64,000 nucleotides of DNA from Marisa cornuarietis (taxonomy: Eukaryota; Mollusca; Gastropoda; Architaenioglossa; Ampullariidae), in the NCBI GenBank assembly GCA_004794655.1, contig SMMW01000534.1, forward strand, positions 999,501-1,063,500. The letters are read 5' to 3'. Made by a program: the position numbers and the translations under genes. The notes below the pieces were generated by a model. That model had not been told where the DNA came from. It did no database searches and saw only the letters and a list, made by a program, of their open reading frames with translations. Below are positions 24,966-37,204 of the stretch, piece by piece. Every line of letters starts with the position of its first letter. Positions within the stretch are counted from its first letter, which is position 1.

Positions 24966-25335
24966 TGTTCAATCGATGTTCCCCTTTTCTGCATTGTCTT
25001 TCACTTTCCGTCTGCTGTTGCTTTCGAAGTGAAGTTGGGGGGGGGGGAAGTGGGTTAGGGGAGGGGTTCTACCTGCTTCCTAGCATGCAAGAGTGAGTGG
25101 GTGGAGGATGAGAGGGACCTGCAGGAATGTCAGGGCCAGACATTTCCCGTCTCCATGGCTGCAACAGTAGTTAGAGTTTGGAGAACTGCGCTGATCTGCA
25201 TACAAGCCGGCGATTTCACTTCAGTCTGAGTGTCTGGGGTCGCTGTGTCGGGGGGTGGGTGGATGGGGTGGTTGCTGCAATCTTAACTAAAGGATCGATT
25301 AGACCGACACGGAACTTAGTGGACAGAATTATTCA

Positions 25336-25392
25336 AATGTGTGCGTGTGTGCGTGCGTGTGTGTGTGTGTGTGCGCGTGTGTGCGTGTGTGC
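25336..25392. repeat. (GT)n with GC interruptions
   Basis: An imperfect GT/GC dinucleotide run. Confidence 0.9.
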
Positions 25393-26362
25393 AGTAGAGC
25401 GAGTGAGATCCAAACTCACAACTGATGATGCTTACTAGGTCTTAGTGACGAGTGTCTTAGTGCCGCCACCATTACAGCTCCAGTCAATGTAATGACCACC
25501 AGCTCCATGTCATGTCCTCCTGACTCACTCCACAGTCTGCACAACGCCATTGAAAGCTGGTGGCTGACAATATCAGACAAATATATTATACTAGACAAAT
25601 ATATAGAGTGAGAAATCACCCTCAATGTCCTGCTCTCCATTCTTCATCTCTTTCATCTATTTGACGAGGGTGAAGAAACACATTTGTGTTCGGCAGAACT
25701 TGCATGAACACCGAGATCCCCCTGTGAACTTTGACATCCACATTTTGCGGGTAATATTTAGACATCGTTGAGAAGTCCACATCTCTGTCCGGGATATCAG
25801 CCTGTCTGCGCTAACGACTTTATTTGTGGACATGCGGGTCCACTGGGTGGCACCGACAGACCAGTTTAAAGTGTCACGTGGCGTCTCCTTGACTGGAACA
25901 TGGCGAGTTCAGGAAGGGCTGCAGGGAATCGTTTTGTGATTTGTTTGCGGAGAACTCGGCAAGACGTCGAGCTGTTTGTGGTGCGGATCGTTAAGGAGCC
26001 AGAGTAACCCGACCTTAGAATCTGGATCGTCGATAACTTTAGATTAAGTACCCGGGGTATCATGCAGACATTCGTCGCCTACATAAGTCACAGACCGTGT
26101 CAAGGACGGACACCATGTAATATATAGTGTAGTGCAGTTGATGATGAAAACCGAGGGAAGGTGTAGAAAATGTTTTTCCCATGATGCACTGGAAGCTGTT
26201 AGAGGATCCAGTTTTGCAGGTGACTGGTAAAAGCTCGAGCGTTGTGTGTATTGTGTATTAGAGGCTGAAAGAGACGGAAAAAAATTCCTTTTGCTGATTC
26301 GTTCCAATCGATGCCGCATGCCGTACGTGAGACTGGTCTTTGACTGGCTGTACAAGATTTCT

Positions 26363-26364
<2 letters not shown>

Positions 26365-26410
<46 letters not shown>
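26365..26410. repeat. (CA)n microsatellite
   Basis: About 22 uninterrupted CA units. Confidence 0.95.
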
Positions 26411-27274
26411 CCTTCCAAGGTTATTCAACCGATAGGAGGCTACCGACTGTCGCCCTACTCCGACTCCAAAGGTCTTGCTGTCTCATAATTCGCTGTTTTT
26501 TCTGAATTATTGACATCAGTCTCTGTGCTTGACTTGATAAAATCTATTTGCCTGAGTCAGCACTGTGCATGTGTCAGTGTTTCTGTTTCTCGCGCCCACC
26601 TGCATGCATACAGGGAATAAATTTCGTCTCTCGTGTGCACGTGAGTCAGTAATAACCAGACTGCTGCACATGCTTCGTGCACACCCAGACCTGAAGACTG
26701 GGGGCTCACACTGCTGACATTTGCAGACATTAAAGACATTAAAATGAAGATGCGACTTTCCTTGCAGGCGTGTATATCATCTTTCAAAGTTTCCACCTTA
26801 GTGTTGCAGCACATTCTGCCGCCGGCATCTTTTTAGTCTCTTTACCAAGTGGACACAATCCCAAGTCCATCATCACAGGGTATCAACAAAGCAGAAAGCT
26901 TGGCCGAGGGTATCACGAGAACTTGTCACAAGCAGACGGCAGCAAACGTGGGCAGAGAGATTGAAGATGTTTTGCAATTTAGAGGATAAACAAAACTGAA
27001 GTCAGGGAGGAAAGTGTCTCGTGACAAATCTCCACTGACCTTTCCCCCCGTTGTTCTGTGCAGTAACTCTCCTACATAATCGATGTTTCAGTCGATATCG
27101 GGGGGGGGGGTGTTCACATGTTCACAACAACTGCTGCTGAAAACCTTCAGTGCTGTAGACATGATTTATATCAGTATGTGTCGATATTATTTTCTAGTAC
27201 ATTAGTGTCTTCACTGTTATAGTACATCAATGACTAAAGTGCTATTGTACATCAGTATTTATAGTATTTATAGT

Positions 27275-27510
27275 GGCTGTAGTCTCATCAAGCACTATAG
27301 TGTTGTAGTCATATAGTATTATAGTACATCAGTGGCTGTAGTCACATCAAGCACTATAGTGTTGTAGTCATATAGTATTATAGTACATCTGTGGCTGTAG
27401 TCACATCAAGGACTATAGTGTTGTAGTCATATAGTATTATAGTACATCAGTGGCTGTAGTCACATCAAGCACTATAGTGTTGTAGTCATATAGTATTATA
27501 GTACATCAGT
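27275..27510. repeat. 59-bp tandem array, 4 copies
   Basis: Four copies of a 59-bp unit contain GTAGTCACATCAAGCACTAT and TAGTATTATAGTACATC. Copies differ at only a few bases. The words resemble those of the 50-bp array that follows within 150 bp, so the two probably grew from one ancestral sequence. Confidence 0.9.
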
Positions 27511-27640
27511 GCCTGCAGGTTGTTATAGTGGATCGCTGTCTATAGTATGATAATACATAATAACTGTAGGGTTGTGTTATGTACATCACTGTCTGTAGTA
27601 GATGACACATGGATGACTGCTGTGTCTGCTGTAGTACACC

Positions 27641-28388
27641 AGAGTCTGTAGTATCATAGTCCATCAATGTCTGTAATGTTGTACTATATCAGAGTCTGTA
27701 GTATCATAGTCCATCAATGTCTGTAATGTTGTACTATATCGGAGTCTGTAGTATCATAGTCCATCAATGTCTGTAATGTTGTACTATATCAGAGTCTGTA
27801 GTATCATAGTCCATCAATGTCTGTAATGTTGTACTATATCAGAGTCTGTAGTATCATAGTCCATCAATGTCTGTAATGTTGTACTATATCAGAGTCTGTA
27901 GTATCATAGTCCATCAATGTCTGTAATGTACTATATCAGAGTCTGTAGTATCATAGTCCATCAATGTCTGTAATGTTGTACTATATCGGAGTCTGTAGTA
28001 TCATAGTCCATCAATGTCTGTAATGTTGTACTATATCGGAGTCTGTAGTATCATAGTCCATCAATGTCTGTAATGTTGTACTATATCGGAGTCTGTAGTA
28101 TCATAGTCCATCAATGTCTGTAATGTTGTACTATATCAGAGTCTGTAGTATCATAGTCCATCAATGTCTGTAATGTTGTACTATATCGGAGTCTGTAGTA
28201 TCATAGTCCATCAATGTCTGTAATGTTGTACTATATCGGAGTCTGTAGTATCATAGTCCATCAATGTCTGTAATGTTGTACTATATCGGAGTCTGTAGTA
28301 TCATAGTCCATCAATGTCTGTAATGTTGTACTATATCAGAGTCTGTAGTATCATAGTCCATCAATGTCTGTAATGTTGTACTATATCG
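27641..28388. repeat. 50-bp satellite-like array, 15 copies
   Basis: Fifteen head-to-tail 50-bp units contain GTCTGTAGTATCATAGTCC. Units are almost identical apart from an A/G at one site, and one unit is 4 bp short (near 27925). Each unit can be split into two diverged halves of about 25 bp, both containing GTCTGTA, so it appears to be a dimer of an older 25-bp repeat. High homogeneity suggests recent expansion. Confidence 0.95.
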
Positions 28389-28798
28389 GAGTTTGTGGTG
28401 CTAGGATACATCAGTGACTACAGTTTAGTAGATATCAGTGTTTGTGGTGTTATCATCAGTGTCTATATCGTGTTTCTGTGTTACTAAGACTCGGGGTTAG
28501 TTGACTGCGCGTATTTGTCTCCATTTGAAGTACACGTGTGTGCATGAAGGCCACGTACATAAACAGACTATAAACAACATAACAGACAATGTCCTGATAT
28601 TTGACAGAGTCAAGGAAGGTCTGAGGGCAACCTTGTGTAAATACTGGAGGTACGCATGCTTGTGCAACAAAAGCCAGGAATAGAAAGCAATCCCGGGTGT
28701 CTAGACGACCCCAGACGTTTGATTGAAGTCTGACTCACACGCACGTGGGGAGGGGGCACCCTGCGTATATGTGTATGTGTTGGGCGCGCGTGTGAGCG

Positions 28799-28873
28799 TC
28801 TGTGTGTGTGTGTGTGTGTGAGTGTGTATGTGTGTGCACGTGCGCGTGATGGTGTGTGTATATGAGAGAAAGT

Positions 28874-28908
<35 letters not shown>

Positions 28909-28911
28909 AGC
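28799..28911. repeat. (TG)n tracts with interruptions
   Basis: Two TG runs are separated by a mixed GTGCACGTGCGCGTG block. Histidine/threonine open frames on the minus strand are artefacts. Confidence 0.9.
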
Positions 28912-29050
28912 GCGCGTCCGCACCTGCGTGCGTATGTGTCTCGGAAGGCCCTGTGGGCGAGGTCGGGTCTTCAGACAACAACTTATCGCCCATCTCTCGT
29001 TCGACTTCTCTTTCCGTGTACTTACAGCTCCTACGATTACAACTGCCATA

Positions 29051-29310
29051 CAGCTGTGATATGGTGTGGCAGGTTTAGGTATGACACAGCTGTGATATGG
29101 TGTGACGGGTTTAGGAATGACACAGCTGTGATATGGTGTGGCAGGTTTAGGAATGACACAGCTGTGATATGGTGTGACGGGTTTAGGAATGACACAGCTG
29201 TGATATGGTGTGACGGGTTTAGGTATGACACAGCTGTGATATGGTGTGACGGGTTTAGGTATGACACAGCTGTGATATGGTGTGGCACCTTTAGGTATGA
29301 CACAGCTGTG
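29051..29310. repeat. 36-bp minisatellite, about 7 copies
   Basis: Seven full 36-bp units contain GACACAGCTGTGATATGGTG. Units come in subtypes (GGCAGG, GACGGG or GGCACC after GGTGT), partly alternating. Decayed copies continue to about 29395. The unit is divisible by three, giving a TAVIWCDGFRND repeat frame without other coding support. Confidence 0.9.
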
Positions 29311-30527
29311 ATAGCTGTGATACTGGTGTGAGTTTTAAGTGTGATACAGCTGTGATACTGGTGTCACAGTTTCAAGTATGATACATCTGTGATATATACA
29401 CGTGTAAAAAATACTTCCCACTGAGGGCTTCGAACTACGCTAAGACGTCCTCCAATCCTTTCATCCTACAAGTTCACCTTCTACAACCTGACTCCAGGAC
29501 CTCTTGAAAAAGAGGAAATTTTCCAGGTTCTTCCTTTTCCTTTGGGATGAGTGATGATGGCTAATAGTAAGAGTAGTGGTGGGAATGGTATGAGTAATGG
29601 TAGTAGGGAGGCCTTGACTTTACTGATAACTCTTTTTACAAGATAGTTGACGAGGGTCAAACGCTCCTATTACCGACGGGTTTTTTTTTTTTTAGATATC
29701 ATTATTTTGATTCCGAAGCTCCACATTAATTAGTCTTTTACTTGCAATCGAAATTTTGTTGGTACCTTTTCGTCGACTGAAGCGTGCAGTGGTTGCCCCA
29801 AGTTTTCTTTTATGATATTACTATATATTTTATTGAAAAGGTTATTGGAAGTCAATGTGCGAGAAATGGCAGTATGAAGATTTAATGTCAAGAGAACAGC
29901 AATAGTGCATGTAAGCGTTCTGATAGCAACACAAAGTGTTCTAACGATAACACAGCGTGAAGTGTTCTGTCAACAACCACACTATAAGATGGTCGAATTC
30001 ACTGGGGTCATCCCCTTTCACCCGATTCTCATACTCAGCTAAATCAGCAGCCGCTCGTCATGTCTGCGAGGGGGGGGGGATTAAACTGGGGGAGGGGGGC
30101 CGAGGTGGGGCAGCAGTAGGGACATTCTTTTAAGGCTAAACTGGAGGGGGGTGGAGGTCAGAGGTTGGAGTGAGGTCGGCCCGGAGTCGCGACAGTGTCG
30201 CCTGTGTATTGAACATCGATAGTCACAGCCCCTGTTTTGGAATGTCCATGGAGTTCTCTGCACTTGGATCGCCAGCTTGTAGTCGGTTTGGGAATCGAGG
30301 CGAGCTTTAGTCCGCGGCACTTGATTATAGACATGTCTGGGAGGGGAGGGGAGGGGAGGGCATTGATGGAACTGGGGTGGCCGCCAGTTCTGCAGGTTTC
30401 CTCATTTTTTTCTATTGCCCAGCCTTATAATCGCATAGCCTTACAGGCGTCAAGCGGTTTGGCTTTTCCGTGTAATAGACTACAGAAAATGTCTGCCAGC
30501 TGATTGTTCTTTCTTCCTCCCGGTCTG

Positions 30528-31598
30528 ACGTTTTTTCTTTCTGACGTTCTCACTTATTTGTGTTTGTCTGACGTCCTCACTTATTTGTGTTTGTCTGACG
30601 TTCTCTCTTATTAGTGTTTGTCTGACGTTCTCGCTTATTAGTGTTTGTCTGACGTTCTCATTAGTTTGTCTGGCGTTCTCACTTATTAGTGTTTGTTTGA
30701 CGTTCTCACTTATTTGTGTTTGTCGTACGTTCTCACTTATTAGTGTTTGTCTGACGTTCTCACTTATTAGTGTTTGTCTGACGTTCTCACTTATTTGTGT
30801 TTGTCTGACGTTCTCGCTTATTAATGTCTGTCTGACGTTCTCACTTATTAGTGTTTGTCTGACGTTGTTACTTATTTGTGTTTGTCTGACGTTCTCATTA
30901 GTTTGTCTGACGTTCTCGCTTATTAGCGTTTGTTTGACGTTCTCACTTCTTTGTGTTTGTCTGACGTTCTCACTTATTTGTGTTTGTCTGACGTTCTCGC
31001 TTATTAGTGTTTGTCTGACGTTGTTACTTATTTGTGTTTGTCTGACGTTCTCATTAGTTTGTCTGACGTTCTCACTTATTTGTGTTTGTCTGACGTTCTC
31101 GCTTATTAGCGTTTGTTTGACGTTCTCACTTATTTGTGTTTGTCTGACGTTCTCGCTTATTTGTGTTTGTCTGACGTTCTCACTTATTTGTGTTTGTCTG
31201 ACGTTCTCGCTTATTTGTGTTTGTCTGACGTTCTCATTAGTTTGTCTGACGTTCTCACTTATTTGTGTTTGTCTGACGTTCTCACTTATTAGTGTTTGTC
31301 TGACGTTACTTATTAGTGTTTGTCTGACGTTCTCACTTATTAGTGTTTGTCTGACGTTCTCACTTATTTGTGTTTGTCTGACGTTCTCACTTATTTGTGT
31401 TTGTCTGACGTTCTCACTTATTTGTGTTTGTCTGACGTTCTCACTTATTTGTGTTTGTCTGACGTTCTCACTTATTAGTGTTTGTCTGACGTTCTCACCT
31501 ATTAGTGTTTGTCTGACGTTCTCACTTATTAGTGTTTGTCTGACGTTCTCACTTATTAGTGTTTGTCTGACGTTCTCACTTATTTGTTTTGTCTGATG
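30528..31598. repeat. 27-bp minisatellite, about 40 units
   Basis: Around 40 units of 27 bp contain TCTGACGTTCTCACTTATT. Four units are 21 bp and one is 24 bp. A minus-strand frame reads ENVRQTLIS or ENVRQTQIS repeats for 386 codons including flanks, and a plus frame is also open for 299 codons. The other frames hit stops in most units. No conserved flanking domain, start context or splice signal supports a real protein. Confidence 0.95.
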
Positions 31599-32005
31599 CC
31601 CCCACCTGTTTTTGAGAAAAGCGACCACATGTGCAGACATTTTCCGCAGCTTTATTAACGCCAGTGGCCAGGTTTCCTGGGGAAATGTTGTTACGAACGT
31701 TACAAAACTAAAGACTGTTTGTTACACCATAAGGTTAAGGAAGTGGTGCGCATAAAACACTGAAAACCACACAGTCTGACATCAACACCAGTCTTATGAC
31801 ACCTTTATCCTCACATACCCATGCCTACGCACACACACACACACACACACATACAACAACAACTACAACAGCAACAATTCTCTGGTTGAGCAGCCGTGCT
31901 GCAGGAGGTACAAACGATTTCATGTGTACAGGTATAGCTGACCCTTGACCTCAACTCACTAAAACAATTTGTCCTCAGCGAACCATTGTTTTACCAGTCA
32001 GCTTA

Positions 32006-32009
32006 CGAT

Positions 32010-32060
<51 letters not shown>
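32006..32060. repeat. (GT)n(GA)n compound microsatellite
   Basis: About 13 GT units run directly into about 13 GA units. Confidence 0.95.
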
Positions 32061-32065
<5 letters not shown>

Positions 32066-32771
32066 AAGTGTACAGAAACACGTACAATATTTTGAGGAAC
32101 ATATTACCCGCGTGCATCGTAAGTAAAGACTTATTGTACTCAGTGCACGCACTTGTATGTAAAGATCTCACGTGTATAAAGTTCTAGAGATCACGTGATC
32201 ATTTTTCTCAAAAGCACAGTTGTCGTGGTTTTTTAATTAAAAAATAAACCCTCGTTTGAAGCTGTAGAGAGACTTATTGTAGGTAGTAAACACCTGTAAT
32301 GCTGTATAGACTCACAGTTATCAGCGGCGTTACTACACATTTATCAGGCGTAATAAAAATAATAACAAACATAAAGTGTAATGAAGACAAGTTTACCTTC
32401 CATAATACACACACAGGTATCAAGTGTAATAAACAGACATAACCATGCCCTGTAAACAAACGGTCGTCAGGCACAGTCTCTAGTTATCCTGCTGAATGAA
32501 AGATAAACAGCGATCATGCGTGGCGATGAGACCCTCGTCACAGACAGGTGCAGCTACCCGGGCTGTTGCTGCTGCTGCTCGCTCTGCCTGCTGTCACTTT
32601 CTTGCCAACTTCGTTGAGTGCGGCGTCAGTGCAGCCAGACAAGTCAAACTTTGTAGTCCTCCTCCCTGTCCCTCCCTTGATGGGCTGACACCACTTTGCC
32701 AGCAGCGGTTAGCGGGGGATGACAATGACAGTGCTGCTTGATTCCCCCTCACTCCCAGTCTCTCGCTCTCT

Positions 32772-33107
32772 TTGTTTCTTTCTTCTTTTGTTTTGTTTGT
32801 TTCTTTCTTTCTTTGCTTTTTTTGTTTGTCTGTTTGTTTGTCTGTCTGTTTGTCGGTCTGTTTGTTTGTCTGTTTGTTTGTTTGTTTGTCTGTTTGTTTG
32901 TTTTTCTTTCTTTCTTGTTTTGTTTGTTTGTTTCTTTGTTTGTCTGTTTGTTTGTCTGTTTGTTTGTCTGTCTTTCTTCTTTTGTTTGTTTGTTTGTTTC
33001 TGTCTTCGTTTTTTTTTGTTTGTCTGTTTGTTTGTCGGTCTGTTTGTTTGTCTGTTTTTTTGTCTGTTTGTCTTTCTGTTTGTTTGTCTGTTTCTTTCTT
33101 TCTCATA
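32772..33107. repeat. Long (TTTG/TCTG/TTTC)n tetranucleotide tract
   Basis: About 335 bp of mixed TTTG, TCTG and TTTC tetranucleotides. The three long plus-strand frames rich in Phe/Val/Cys/Leu and the Lys/Gln/Thr/Asp-rich minus frame are artefacts of this composition. Confidence 0.95.
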
Positions 33108-33283
33108 GAATCCTCTCTCAAATTGTCAAGCTGTCCACGCTCGTTTGTCATAGAAAGACGTTTGTTGTAGTTTCGTCTTCGTAGTATTATTTTAACTGGA
33201 GCCAGCGCTCACATCTTAACACACAGAAAATAAAAATCAAACATGACCAGAAGCAATGGGACAAATACGTGGAATTGATGAGA

Positions 33284-33285
<2 letters not shown>

Positions 33286-33329
<44 letters not shown>

Positions 33330-33349
33330 GCACGCACGCACGCACGCAC
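33286..33349. repeat. (CA)n and (GCAC)n microsatellite
   Basis: A CA run ends in five GCAC units. Confidence 0.95.
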
Positions 33350-34465
33350 TACGTCCCCCTCGTCAAGGCGTGGGTTTTGTCCTTATTGATGCCATTCACC
33401 TGCCTCTTTCCCTACACGGAGGCAGACAGCTACCCGGGTTACAGTGAAAGTGGAGTCGCCAAACATCAGTGATGACCAGGTGTGTGGGTTACAAGGTCTT
33501 CGTTATTATCGATGTACGTGTTTTTCCCTCCTGTCGAGGCTGAAAGCCAAAGTGCGTAGATACAACTCAGATGGCGTAAGTACATTGTGAGGATGTAGAT
33601 AATGAGTAGATGGTGTAGATGTCATGTAAATGGCATAAAATGAGAAAAAAAGGAAAAAAACGATATAACGGGGCGGAGTTAGGGAAGAGAGGGCCGCGAG
33701 AGTAGTGGGGAGAGTAAAGAATGTGGGAGGGGTGAGCGAGAAAACAGATTAGGAGCCAAAGGAAGGAGAGAGGGAAGAAAACAAAACTTTGTTCGGTAAA
33801 AGAAAAAAGAAAAGAGGTGACATCAATAAATCAATTTGGGATTTTTGTTGTTGTTGTTTGATTGGGTGTAACTGCGCGCTTGCCTCAGTGATTCTGCAAT
33901 ATTCTCCTCTCCTTGGAGAATCTTTTGCTTTCATTGCCCGCCTCACAAACGTTGGTGAGAGTCGAAGTAATGAAGCACACACCCACATACATATTAGAAA
34001 ATGCATAACCACAGGCGCGAGCTCGCTATAGCAAGAATGCAGGTCCACCAACGTATGAAAATACGTTTAGTGTCGGACAGCAACTCTCCTGGCAAAGACT
34101 GTTTGTAAAACTGTGTCTCGTGTGATGAATCATTCGCAAACATTTCTCCACAAGGTTACTGTCTTTTTTTATTATTTTTCTAACCATACATAGGCTGACA
34201 TTTTTCTCGCTGTTTGACGAAGAAGGAACTGTTTGTTTTTGACCGAATTTTGGGCAGAGTTGGCAGCAACTTCCCACAACTTTTACAGCAATGGGAGACC
34301 TTGTTCTTTGTTCATTCTTCTGCAAATTACTTCTTTTATCTGTCTTTTATCTGAATTAAAAAGAATGGATTACAGTAATACTTTTGTATTACTTATAATT
34401 GTTTTTTTAATTTATTTACAGTGACGTGCGCGGTAATAACGATGTTGATGACGTGTTATTCAGGA

Positions 34466-34527
34466 ATACGTGTGTGCGTGCGTGCGTGCGTGCGTGCGTG
34501 TGTGTGTGCGTGTGCGTGTGTGTGTGC
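34466..34527. repeat. (TG)n/(TGCG)n tract beside the exon 3 splice acceptor
   Basis: A TGCG run and a TG/CG run end 20 bp before the exon 3 acceptor at 34546-34547. In the pre-mRNA this is a UG-rich tract where the polypyrimidine tract would normally be; only TTGTCGGTCTGTC remains as pyrimidine-rich sequence. Confidence 0.9.
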
Positions 34528-34547
34528 TTGTCGGTCTGTCGTGACAG

Positions 34548-34669
34548 GAACCATCATATGCCCAGCCACTGAGTGCTTCGTCCATTGGCGGGATCCCAAC
34601 ACCAACAGGGAGTGGGGCCTCAACTTCTCCACCCCGACCGACGCTCGGCGATTTCGTGACTGCTGCTCG
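34548..34669 (+). CDS. sif: still life/TIAM-like Rac GEF, exon 3 (second half of WH1/EVH1 domain)
   Basis: The exon completes Gly93 and encodes residues 94-133, entering in phase 1 and leaving in phase 0. The acceptor is GTGACAG|GA and the donor TCG|GTGAGT. The sequence CFVHWRDPNTNREWGLNF followed by DARRF carries the EVH1 signature GLNF-x-(4)-DA-x-x-F. Ena/VASP, Homer and SPRED proteins have it in the last strand and C-terminal helix of the domain. It closes the WH1 domain at about residue 133. Joined to exon 2 the reading QPGTIICPATECF has no gap, in agreement with recalled fly still life. A UG-rich tract precedes the acceptor, so inclusion of this exon might vary. Skipping it would remove half the domain and shift the frame. 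Confidence 0.9.
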
Positions 34670-35094
34670 GTGAGTGATGACCTGTGACACGTCACGTCCT
34701 CTAATTTCATTCACTGCGCATGCACGTTCACGAATGCAAAGGGAGAGAGAAATGGGGGGGGGGGAGAGAAAATTAGGGAGGAGAGAGAAGTTTCCTTTCT
34801 TTCTATTCTTTGTTTTGTTTTTCATCCTGATATCCTCACTCACCCCACAAAAAAAGCTACTCATCCGATGCGATGGACTCCATCAGAGCAGATTTGACCT
34901 GTTACAAACATTCGGCGTAAATTGTTTTTGTCATACCCAAACAAAAATCAATGCGACTGTTAAGTGGGATTCAGACGCAAAAAAAAACTTCCCCGCCCGC
35001 TGTTGTTGTGGTTGTTTGTCCACAGTAAGTCTCTCATTCCCTTGTGTGTTCTGCGCGTGCGCACACTTGGCGTATCATTCACATATATTTAGTG

Positions 35095-35773
35095 TTTGCA
35101 CCACACATTGCATGTCATCCTCATTTGTTTGTATCCACACTTTGTATGTCATTCCCATTTGTTTGTATCACCACACACTGCATCTCATCCCCATTTGTTT
35201 GAATCCACACTTTTCATTTCATTCCCATTTGTTTGTATCCACACATTGCATGTCATCCTCATCTGTTTCCCTCCACACACTGCATGTCATCCCCATTTGT
35301 TTGTATCCACACTTTGCTTGTCATCCCCATTTGTTTGTATCCACACATTGCGTGTCATCCCCATTTGTTTGTATCCACACATTGCATGTCATCTCCATTT
35401 GTTTGAATCCATACATTGCATGTCATCTCAATTTGTTTTTATCCACACAATGCATGTCATCTCCATTTGTTTGTATCCACACATTGCATGTCATCCCCAT
35501 TTGTTTTATCCACACATTGCATGTCATCTCCATTTGTTTGTATCCATACATTGCATGTCGTCCTCATTTGTTTTTATCCATACATTGCATGTCATTCCAA
35601 TTTGTTTGTATCCACACACTGCGTCTCATCCTCATTTATTTGTATCCTCACTTTGCATGTCATCCTCATTTGTTTGTATCCACACATTGCATGTCATCTC
35701 CATTTGTTTGTATCGATACATTGCATCTCATCCCCATTTGTTTGTATCCACACTTTGCATGTCATTCTCCTGT
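35095..35773. repeat. 34-bp minisatellite, about 20 copies
   Basis: About 20 units of 34 bp contain GTATCCACACATTGCATGTC and CCCCATTTGTTT. Because 34 is not divisible by three, all three plus frames cycle through the unit. They stay open for up to 442 codons because the unit has no stop in any plus frame. The His/Cys/Ile-rich frames are artefacts. Confidence 0.93.
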
Positions 35774-37204
35774 CTGCCACCTCCAACCTACTCTGTCCTC
35801 TGTCAAGACCTCTGTGTTTTGTGCTAACATTCCATTTTCGCAATTATTTCAAACAGTTTGTGAACATCAACTTGTAAGAATTCTGAAGCATGCAAGACTT
35901 ATGACGAATGCTTACAACAAAACAACAGCAACAACAAACTGTAGTAAATACAAGTTTATTTACACAAAACCCTTAATATTGTACCGACCTGCATGCTGGT
36001 GATGTGATGAAGTGACAAAAAAAACAAAAACCCCGCAGGGTGGATGTAGTAATGAGTCCTTACATACCCAGAAGACAGGACGTGCTTTGTCACCCATGCG
36101 CGGTCGGTAGCCTCTCTCAAGGCCAGGATGAAGTTACACCGTTAGCCGTAAGTGGGGTCATGTTTGGGGTCAAATGTGGACACAAATGATGGCGAGCTAA
36201 GGACAGGCCTGCACCATGCTTCAGCGCGTGAATAAAGCATTGTGGGTAGTAGACAGGAAGTCAGACAGGACCGGTCTTCTTCCGCGAGACAAAGTCCTCC
36301 CCTCTTCTCCTAAATCTCTCTTCTCTTTCAACCCCCCTCCTCTATCTCTCTCTCATTTCTCACCCACTTTCTCTCTATCTCTGTAAGAATAGAATGTTTT
36401 GTTATTTAGGTTATAATATTTCTTCTGTACTTTAAATATCCTATGCTCTATCTATTTTCATTGCTGTCCTTTTAAAGTGATTTGATTTTGGGGAAGTGAT
36501 CTGTGTTTCTGTGGAAGGCTTTTTCCCCTTTTATTTATCTTTCCTTGTTTCCATTTTTCTTCTCTTTCTTTCAGTCTGTTTATCTATTTATCTACCACAG
36601 CTATCTCATCAGCCATCGACACATCTATCTTGGGGATTCACACAAACTTCTATACATAATAAAAAGGACTAAATTCTGTGACTATATCTACAGTTTAACT
36701 ACATATACTTCTTGACAAATTGTAAACACAGTCGGTCGCTAGTATATTTTCTGTTAACTGTTTCTGTCTTCTTGTTCATACATGTTGTTACATACTTTTG
36801 TGGCTGTGGAGGTTTTTCGTTCTTTACGACTATAGGGTAAGATGTAAAAATATTTCCTTATCCTGATGTTTCCTTATCTTGTCATCCTCAATCAATACAC
36901 AATCATCCTCTCTTGATGACATGATTCTAAATATTCTTAACTCAAGAAATATGTGGATTGTACTGGGAAAGGATTTTCTGCAGTGAAAAGCTGAATCAAT
37001 TTTCTGTAGTTACTTCCTTTGAAATCTCTTTCCCATTAACTCGTGTGAAAGAGAAAACAACCAGCTGGAATTTTTAGTTTTCAGCCGGAATGAGATTCAA
37101 ATCTATAATTTGATGATGAAACTGTTATAACATCCCATAAACATGGCATTAATCATTATTTTTCATCTAAAAAGGGAAAGGATGGTGGCCAGGCGGTTGA
37201 AATG

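Larger units (their letters stand above)
16138..34547 (+). other. Intron 2 of the sif-like gene (18.4 kb)
   Basis: Bounded by GTAAGA and GTCGTGACAG, this intron splits the WH1 domain. It contains a reverse-transcriptase relic (23.7-25.0 kb), several minisatellite arrays (27.3-28.4, 29.05-29.31 and 30.5-31.6 kb) and a long TTTG-type tract (32.8-33.1 kb). The interval 17.6-23.2 kb is AT-rich sequence in which no gene or clear repeat was recognised, apart from a short TA run near 21.17 kb and a TGAATGACG word repeated three times near 22.4 kb. Confidence 0.8.

Noticed and set aside
30480..31640. 386-codon minus-strand open frame as a gene
   Set aside because: It is almost entirely the 27-bp tandem repeat; the unit is stop-free in two frames and the flanks have no recognisable domain.
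32594..33184. Phe/Cys/Val-rich membrane-like proteins and a Lys/Gln/Thr/Asp-rich protein
   Set aside because: All derive from the TTTG/TCTG tetranucleotide tract read on either strand.
34674..36002. 442-codon plus-strand open frame starting just after exon 3
   Set aside because: It begins in intron 3 and runs through the 34-bp minisatellite, whose unit has no stop in any plus frame; there is no conserved sequence.
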